A stretch of DNA of 10,962 bases from an uncultured Clostridium sp. (GTDB taxonomy: Bacteria > Bacillota > Clostridia > Lachnospirales > Lachnospiraceae): assembly GCA_900551225.1 (NCBI GenBank), contig URUZ01000165.1, positions 1 to 10,962 on the forward strand, in the 5' to 3' direction. The notes under the pieces were generated by a model that made no database searches, was not told the origin of the DNA, and saw only the letters and a list, made by a program, of their open reading frames with translations. Shown here in pieces: positions 6,865 to 10,962 of this stretch. The translations under genes were made by a program, and so were the position numbers. Position 1 is the first letter of the stretch. Each line of letters opens with the position of its first letter.

Positions 6865-7880
6865 AATATTTGACATTTGACAAGGAGCGGCCATATGACC
6901 TGATTCTTCTGGGGCGTATTGCCATTGATTTTAATCCGCTGGATTATTATCAGACACTGGCGGAGAGTGAGACCTATAAAAAGTATGTGGGCGGTTCTCC
7001 CGCCAATATTGCGGTGGGACTCTCACGGCTGGGCAAAAAATGTGGATTTTTCGTTCGTGTCTCTGATGACCGTTTCGGCGAGTTTGTGGTGGACTTTTTT
7101 AACAGGGAGGGAATTGATACCTCCCATGTGAAAAGGTGCCTGCATGGAGAGAGCCTGGGCCTGACTTTTACAGAAATACTCAGCCATGATGAAAGTAATA
7201 TCCTGATGTACCGGAACGGGATTGCGGATCTGTCGCTGTCACCGGAGGATATAGATGAAGCATATTTAAGCCAGGCCAAGGCCCTCCTGATATCAGGTAC
7301 AGCCCTTGCTGCCGGCCCGTCCCGTGAGGCGGCATTGAAAGCAGTTGCATTGGCGAAGAAACATGGCGTCAGGGTGGTATTTGATATTGACTACCGGGCA
7401 TATAACTGGAAGAGCCGGGATGAAATTGCCGTGTATTATTCAGCAGTTGCGCGGGACAGCGATATTATCCTGGGCTCCAGGGAGGAGTATGACCTGACGG
7501 AGCAGTTCCTGGGGCTGGATGGGAAGGACGAGACAACTTCCTGTTATTGGCGCAGGCAGCAGGCCTCAATTGTTGTGATCAAACATGGGAAACAGGGCTC
7601 TACAGCATATACAAAGGATGGGAGATCCTATTCTATCAAGCCCTTCCCCGTTGATGCGCTGAAAGGATTCGGGGGAGGGGACGGCTATGCTTCCAGTTTT
7701 CTCTATGGAATTCTGAGCGGGCTGGAGATGACGGACTGCCTGGAGCTGGGGTCGGCATCCGCCTCTATGCTTGTGGCAGCCCATGGATGCAGCCCGGACA
7801 TGCCTGTGCTGTCGGAACTGAAGGAGTTTATACGGAAAGAAAAAGAGAAGTATGGTGAAATGGTTGCCAGAGTAGAATGA
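6861..7880 (+). CDS. PfkB-family sugar kinase, IolC-like (5-dehydro-2-deoxygluconokinase-like)
   Basis: A 339-residue ribokinase/PfkB-family kinase, cytosolic, which phosphorylates a sugar or sugar acid with ATP. Its overall pattern closely resembles Bacillus IolC: a start of FDKERPYDLILLGRIAIDFNP, then YVGGSPANIAVGLSRLG (substrate-binding region, GG at 44-45), LTFTEILS..ESNILMYR..IADL, SGTALAAGPSREAALKAV, VVFDIDYRAYNW, IILGSREEYD and VVIKHGKQGS. The ATP/catalytic motif reads GFGGGDGYASSF with catalytic Asp274; the family norm is GAGD, so Ala is replaced by Gly. The ATGA overlap with the dehydrogenase indicates translational coupling. IolC phosphorylates 5-dehydro-2-deoxy-D-gluconate in inositol breakdown, and its product is cleaved by a class II aldolase; a class II aldolase is also present here. 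No other inositol genes are visible, so the true substrate may be an analogous C6 keto-acid or sugar phosphate. Confidence 0.88.
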   Translation: MKYLTFDKERPYDLILLGRIAIDFNPLDYYQTLAESETYKKYVGGSPANIAVGLSRLGKKCGFFVRVSDDRFGEFVVDFFNREGIDTSHVKRCLHGESLGLTFTEILSHDESNILMYRNGIADLSLSPEDIDEAYLSQAKALLISGTALAAGPSREAALKAVALAKKHGVRVVFDIDYRAYNWKSRDEIAVYYSAVARDSDIILGSREEYDLTEQFLGLDGKDETTSCYWRRQQASIVVIKHGKQGSTAYTKDGRSYSIKPFPVDALKGFGGGDGYASSFLYGILSGLEMTDCLELGSASASMLVAAHGCSPDMPVLSELKEFIRKEKEKYGEMVARVE

Positions 7881-7913
7881 TTGGCACATATGTAAAGAAA
7901 GAGAGGAAAAAAG

Positions 7914-8576
7914 ATGAAGATTGCATTATTAAACGAATTTAGCCAGGCGCCGAAAAACAGTATTATTATGGAGGAACTTAAACGGGCTGTGGAGCCATTT
8001 GGACATCAGGTATATAATGTGGCAATGTCCAAACCGCTGTGTGACCAGGATGTGCCGGAGGCATACACTGAGGATAACCCAAGGCTCACCTATCTCCATC
8101 TCGGGATTCAGGCTGCGCTGCTGCTGAATTCCGGCGCCGTTGATTTTGTCGTAACCGGCTGTGGGACAGGACAGGGGGCGCTGATGTCTTTAAATATGTA
8201 TCCTGGTGTTGTGTGCGGATACTGCATTGAGCCTACGGATGCATACCTGTTTCTGCAGATTAATAATGGTAATGCATTGTCTATTCCATATGCCAAGGGA
8301 TTTGGCTGGGGTGCGGAGCTGAATCTGTACAATATCTTTACCAGGGCATTCGGATCACCAAAAGGCATGGGATATCCCGATGGAAGAAAAGAGGCCCAGA
8401 ACAGAAACGCCAGCCTGCTGTTTGAGGTTAAGAAGCAGGTGGCAAAACCGCTGCTGGACGCATTGAAAGCGATTGATCCCCAGCTGCTGAAGGAGTGTAT
8501 GGTACCTAATTTCCTGAACTACTTCTATGAGGGCTGCCGGGATGATGGGATTAAGGCATTTGTAGACAGTTTATAA
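7914..8576 (+). CDS. RpiB/LacA/LacB-family sugar-phosphate isomerase (DhuI-like)
   Basis: A 220-residue aldose-ketose isomerase of the RpiB/LacAB superfamily, cytosolic. Motifs are KIALLNEFSQAPKNSIIMEEL at the N-terminus, DFVVTGCGTGQGALMSLNMYPGVVCG (the family's GCGTG phosphate/active loop, Cys83) and NGNALSIPYAKGFGWGAEL. It is clearly longer than classical RpiB or LacA/B (about 140-170 residues), with a C-terminal extension LKAIDPQLLKECMVPNFLNYFYEGC. From memory of the family, the length and the N-terminal and GWGAEL motifs match the streptococcal DhuI type, an isomerase of 4-deoxy-L-threo-5-hexosulose-uronate from glycosaminoglycan breakdown. That specificity is inferred by resemblance only; a ribose- or galactose-phosphate isomerase role cannot be excluded. 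The ATG follows GAGAGG, 33 bases after the kinase stop. It is the last gene of the cluster and ends before a strong stem-loop. Confidence 0.82.
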   Translation: MKIALLNEFSQAPKNSIIMEELKRAVEPFGHQVYNVAMSKPLCDQDVPEAYTEDNPRLTYLHLGIQAALLLNSGAVDFVVTGCGTGQGALMSLNMYPGVVCGYCIEPTDAYLFLQINNGNALSIPYAKGFGWGAELNLYNIFTRAFGSPKGMGYPDGRKEAQNRNASLLFEVKKQVAKPLLDALKAIDPQLLKECMVPNFLNYFYEGCRDDGIKAFVDSL

Positions 8577-8584
8577 ATATTAAG

Positions 8585-8622
8585 GAACCCGGTTTTAAAG
8601 CGAAGGCTTTGAAACCGGGTTC
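8585..8622. terminator. Shared stem-loop terminator between convergent transcripts
   Basis: A 17-bp stem (8585-8601 with 8606-8622, one T-G pair) is closed by the tetraloop GAAG. It sits between the isomerase stop (8576, plus) and the glmS stop (8650, minus). T-runs are poor on both strands (TCTAAATGATTG on plus, CCTTAATATTTATAAA on minus). It is therefore probably a bidirectional terminator, somewhat better in the minus direction. Confidence 0.75.
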
Positions 8623-8649
8623 TAAATGATTGTGCAGGCAAGCCAGCCG

Positions 8650-10476
8650 TTATTCCACTGTCACGGATTTTGCCAGGTTCCTCGGCTGGTCAACATCCAG
8701 ATTCTTACCCACACTGGCGTAGTATGCGATGAGCTGCAATACTGCGGCAATGGGGAATACTGTAAATTCATCGGCCAGATCCGGGATGCGGATCTGGATG
8801 TCCGCAATATCCTCCTCAACGGCAGCGCCCTCCTTGGCCAGCAGGATGACGAAGGCCCCGCGGGCCTTGACTTCCCGTACATTGGAGATGGTCTTGGGGA
8901 AAATGTGGCTCTGGGTGGCAATGGCGATCACGGGAACATTTCCGCAGATCAGGGCAATGGTTCCGTGTTTCAGCTCTCCGGCGGCGTAGGCTTCGGCATG
9001 GATATAGGAGATCTCCTTCAGCTTCAGGGCGCCTTCCAGGGAAAAGGCATAATCCAGCCCGCGGCCGATGAAAAATGCATCCGGCTGGCAGATCAGGTGG
9101 GCGACCAGGCTGCGCACCGATTCCTTCTGGCGGATCATGGTCTCCATGGCCGGAATGGCATCCAGCAGGTCCTTTAAGAAGGTTCTGGCCTGCTCGGCGC
9201 TGTATTTCCCGCGGACCAGGGCCATGCGGCAGCAGATCATGTACAGGGCCGCCAGCTGGACGGAGTATGCCTTGGTGCTGGCAACCGCAATCTCCGGGCC
9301 GGCGTGGGTGTAGAACACGTAATCGCTCTCCCTTGCAATGGTTGAACCCTTTACATTTACAATGGACAGAGTCTTGGAGCCCAGGTTCCGGGCCAGGTGC
9401 ATGGCGGCCAGGGTGTCTATGGTTTCACCTGACTGGGAGATCACGATCACCAGGGTTTGATCGTCTGCCAGGGGAGTCTCATAGCGGAACTCCGAGGCAA
9501 TGGATACATTGACGGGAATCCGCAGCAGGGGCTCCATCATGGCCCGGGCCACCATCCCGGCGTGCATGGCAGTTCCGCAGGCGATGATCTGGATCTTGCT
9601 GCAGTCCGCGAAAACCTGGTCCGGAATCTGGTCGTCCGTGAAATCGGGCAGGCCCCCTGCAATGCGGGGGAGTATGGTGTTCTTCAGGGCTTCGGGCTGC
9701 TCGTGGATCTCCTTCAGCATAAAGTGGGGGAAGCCGTTTTTCATGGCAGCGTCCATATTCCAGTTCACCTCCATCATTTCCGGCGCAGCCTTGGTGCCGT
9801 CCATCTGGTAAAGGCGGATCTTGTAGGGGGTGAGACGCACAATGTGCTGCTCCGGCACCACGAAGTATTCCCGGGTGTGGGGGATGAGGGCCGTAAGGTC
9901 CGAGGCGATCATAGCGCCTGAGGGGGTGTAGGCCGCCACCAGGGGGCTGACGCGGCGGATTGCATATATTTCACCGGGATGGTCCTCAAACAGGATACAA
10001 AAGCCGTAGGAGCCTTCTAATTGTGAGGCAAACTCCTTCAGGGCCTTCATAGGGTCCTGGCCGCAGGAAGTGTACAGGGCGTCCAGGACGCCTGCGGCAA
10101 CCTCGCTGTCCGTCTGGGACACCAGTCTGTCTTCCAGATTGTACTCCTGGGTGAGCTGGTGATAGTTCTCTATGATTCCGTTGTGAATCAGGGTGATTTT
10201 CCCGAATTGATGGGGGTGGGCGTTTTCTTCGGTGACACCGCCGTGGGTGGCCCAGCGGGTGTGTCCGATGCCGCAATGGGATACGTCGCTGACTTTTTTG
10301 ACGCATTCCCTCAGCACCGCAGCCTTGCCCGTCTTTTTGATCAGACGGATTTTGGAGGCGGTGTCAAAATAGGCGATTCCGGCGCTGTCATAGCCCCGGT
10401 ACTCCAAGCCTGCAAGTCCGTTTAACAACATGGTTTTGGCCTCCAATGGGCCGCTGTATCCAATAATTCCACACAT
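8650..10476 (-). CDS. glmS: Glutamine--fructose-6-phosphate aminotransferase (isomerizing)
   Basis: A 608-residue cytosolic enzyme making glucosamine 6-phosphate from fructose 6-phosphate and glutamine, the first step toward UDP-GlcNAc and peptidoglycan. It starts MCGIIGY, so Cys2 becomes the N-terminal nucleophile of the class II glutaminase domain after Met removal. LEYRGYDSAGIA, TRWATHGGVTEENAHPH and HNGIIENY complete that domain (about 1-220). Two SIS domains follow: ACGTAMHAGMVARAMME and SQSGETIDTLAAM in the first, and GRGLDYAFSLEGALKLKEISYIHAEAYAAGELKHG in the second. The C-terminus DQPRNLAKSVTVE is the diagnostic glmS ending. All key residues and full length are present. The ATG (10474-10476) has an upstream AGAGAGG. 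It is controlled by the ribozyme in its leader and is convergent to, and independent of, the PTS cluster. Confidence 0.98.
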   Translation of the reverse strand: MCGIIGYSGPLEAKTMLLNGLAGLEYRGYDSAGIAYFDTASKIRLIKKTGKAAVLRECVKKVSDVSHCGIGHTRWATHGGVTEENAHPHQFGKITLIHNGIIENYHQLTQEYNLEDRLVSQTDSEVAAGVLDALYTSCGQDPMKALKEFASQLEGSYGFCILFEDHPGEIYAIRRVSPLVAAYTPSGAMIASDLTALIPHTREYFVVPEQHIVRLTPYKIRLYQMDGTKAAPEMMEVNWNMDAAMKNGFPHFMLKEIHEQPEALKNTILPRIAGGLPDFTDDQIPDQVFADCSKIQIIACGTAMHAGMVARAMMEPLLRIPVNVSIASEFRYETPLADDQTLVIVISQSGETIDTLAAMHLARNLGSKTLSIVNVKGSTIARESDYVFYTHAGPEIAVASTKAYSVQLAALYMICCRMALVRGKYSAEQARTFLKDLLDAIPAMETMIRQKESVRSLVAHLICQPDAFFIGRGLDYAFSLEGALKLKEISYIHAEAYAAGELKHGTIALICGNVPVIAIATQSHIFPKTISNVREVKARGAFVILLAKEGAAVEEDIADIQIRIPDLADEFTVFPIAAVLQLIAYYASVGKNLDVDQPRNLAKSVTVE

Positions 10477-10618
10477 AATATTCTAGTTCCTCTCTTTGGG
10501 TTATGGCCGCATTTCCTGAATTTTCCCAACAAAAAATAAGCTGTCGGCATGAAACGCGGCGGCAGTTGATACATGCTGTCCGATATTCAATTTTTACTTT
10601 AATTGGAAAATGTCTGAA
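10477..10618 (-). other. glmS leader between ribozyme and start codon
   Basis: About 140 non-coding bases lie between the 3' edge of the ribozyme and the glmS start. They hold the ribosome binding site (AGAGAGG, about 8-14 bases upstream of the ATG) and a weak possible hairpin built on GCATG/CATGC, followed by TTATTTTTTG. There is no convincing gene and no clear second promoter. Confidence 0.5.
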
Positions 10619-10809
10619 CCCCTGACGATAGGACAGGGGACCCGGTTATACCGCGTTTGTTTTGCAGTTGCCCGCATATTTCACGATATATCACACGCCC
10701 GGGCCGCATGGGAGAGCACCCGCCGAAATTTCGATTCTCTCTCCTCCTCGTTAACCTTCTGCCAGCAGCCAACGGCTGTTCACGGACCTGGTAAAAGGTG
10801 CATGGCGCT
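10619..10809 (-). ncRNA. glmS glucosamine-6-phosphate activated ribozyme
   Basis: Read on the minus strand, the leader contains the self-cleavage site A|GCGCC, with cleavage between 10809 and 10808. An extended P1 follows (12-bp arms 10788-10799 and 10754-10765, capped by a CAGCC-GTT-GGCTG hairpin). Next comes the conserved core GTTAACGAGGAG (to about 10741), then ATCGAAATTTCGGCGGGTG and CTCTCCC (10733-10710), closely matching the Bacillus glmS ribozyme core in order and spacing. The 3' part includes CCGGGTCCCC and a hairpin at 10619-10639. Known function: glucosamine 6-phosphate acts as cofactor for cleavage, which leads to mRNA decay, so the glmS product shuts down its own gene. The 3' boundary is approximate. 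Confidence 0.93.
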
Positions 10810-10854
10810 TAGCTTTGCTATTAAAATCCATCCCTCCTGAATGAATTGTGATTT

Positions 10855-10883
10855 ATTATATCTCACTAAAGAATATGCGTCAA
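10855..10883 (-). promoter_or_regulatory. glmS promoter
   Basis: On the minus strand, -35 TTGACG (10883-10878), a 17-bp spacer and a perfect -10 TATAAT (10860-10855) form a near-consensus sigma-A promoter. Transcription would begin near 10848, about 40 nt upstream of the ribozyme cleavage site at 10809. Only about eight genomic bases remain beyond the -35 before the contig runs into adapter, so upstream control elements are missing. Confidence 0.85.
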
Positions 10884-10891
10884 CCATATTT

Positions 10892-10962
10892 CTGTCTCTT
10901 ATACACATCTCCGAGCCCACGAGACCAGAGAGGATCTCGTATGCCGTCTTCTGCTTGAAAAA
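10892..10962 (+). other. Untrimmed Illumina Nextera adapter (assembly artefact)
   Basis: Bases 10892-10910 are the 19-bp Tn5 mosaic end used in Nextera libraries. Bases 10911-10925 (CCGAGCCCACGAGAC) are the Nextera read-2 adapter continuation. Bases 10926-10933 (CAGAGAGG) match i7 index N708. Bases 10934-10957 are the P7 flow-cell sequence, and 10958-10962 is a short poly-A read-out tail. This order is exactly a read-through past a short insert. Nothing after 10891 should be annotated as genome. Confidence 0.98.

Noticed and set aside
8626..9921. Long plus-strand open frames inside glmS (8626-9177 and 9457-9921)
   Set aside because: They are antisense to a full-length, highly conserved glmS; their composition mirrors its codon structure.
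10754..10834. Short minus-strand frame (starting ATG GAT TTT AAT) after an AGGAGGG in the glmS leader
   Set aside because: The spacing between AGGAGGG and ATG is only about one base, and the frame runs through the ribozyme cleavage site and P1; it is best explained by chance.
10610..10840. Open plus-strand frame of 76 codons at the right end
   Set aside because: It lies antisense across the glmS ribozyme and has no ribosome binding site or recognisable protein features.
1..10891. CRISPR array, tRNA or rRNA genes, phage genes, insertion sequences
   Set aside because: No regularly spaced repeats, cloverleaf motifs, transposase or phage proteins were seen on either strand.
10892..10910. Tn5 mosaic end suggesting a transposon boundary
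   Set aside because: The 19-bp end continues directly into Illumina adapter, index and P7 sequence, so it comes from tagmentation library preparation, not a resident transposon.

Overview
The window looks like a contig end from a Gram-positive gut anaerobe of the Lachnospiraceae, plausibly the Enterocloster / Clostridium clostridioforme group. The evidence is AGGAGG-type ribosome binding sites, balanced GC, a cytidylate kinase-like protein of a kind common in that family, a PRD-type PTS regulator and a glmS ribozyme. The taxon is an inference from gene content and style, not a database match.

Layout, left to right. (1) 1-642: the 3' part of a cytidylate kinase-like gene and its strong intrinsic terminator. 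(2) 643-825: a non-coding leader with a perfect 17-bp inverted repeat, then a sigma-A type promoter overlaid by a 13-nt direct repeat and a 10-bp palindrome. (3) 826-8576: one co-directional cluster of eight genes: fructose-family PTS EIIB, EIIC, class II aldolase, PRD/EIIB/EIIA transcription regulator, stand-alone EIIA, iron-containing alcohol dehydrogenase, IolC-like PfkB sugar kinase, and RpiB/LacAB-family isomerase (DhuI-like). It ends at a 17-bp stem shared with the convergent gene. (4) 8650-10891, minus strand: glmS with a long leader holding a well-conserved glmS self-cleaving ribozyme and a near-consensus promoter. (5) 10892-10962: not genomic. This is untrimmed Illumina Nextera read-through adapter, including what reads as the N708 i7 index and a poly-A tail.

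How the parts fit. EIIA, EIIB and EIIC make a complete sugar importer that phosphorylates its cargo. Isomerase, dehydrogenase, kinase and aldolase form a full catabolic chain ending in an aldol cleavage, probably to dihydroxyacetone phosphate plus an aldehyde. The PRD regulator can sense PTS phosphorylation. The combination is not the standard fructose operon (no FruK-type 1-phosphofructokinase), not an inositol operon (no IolB/D/E/G) and not a known glycosaminoglycan operon (no unsaturated glucuronyl hydrolase, KdgK or KdgA in view). It parallels the isomerase-dehydrogenase-kinase-aldolase logic of unsaturated uronate breakdown with different families in several slots. The substrate is unknown, and this cluster is the best candidate in the window for an undescribed pathway.
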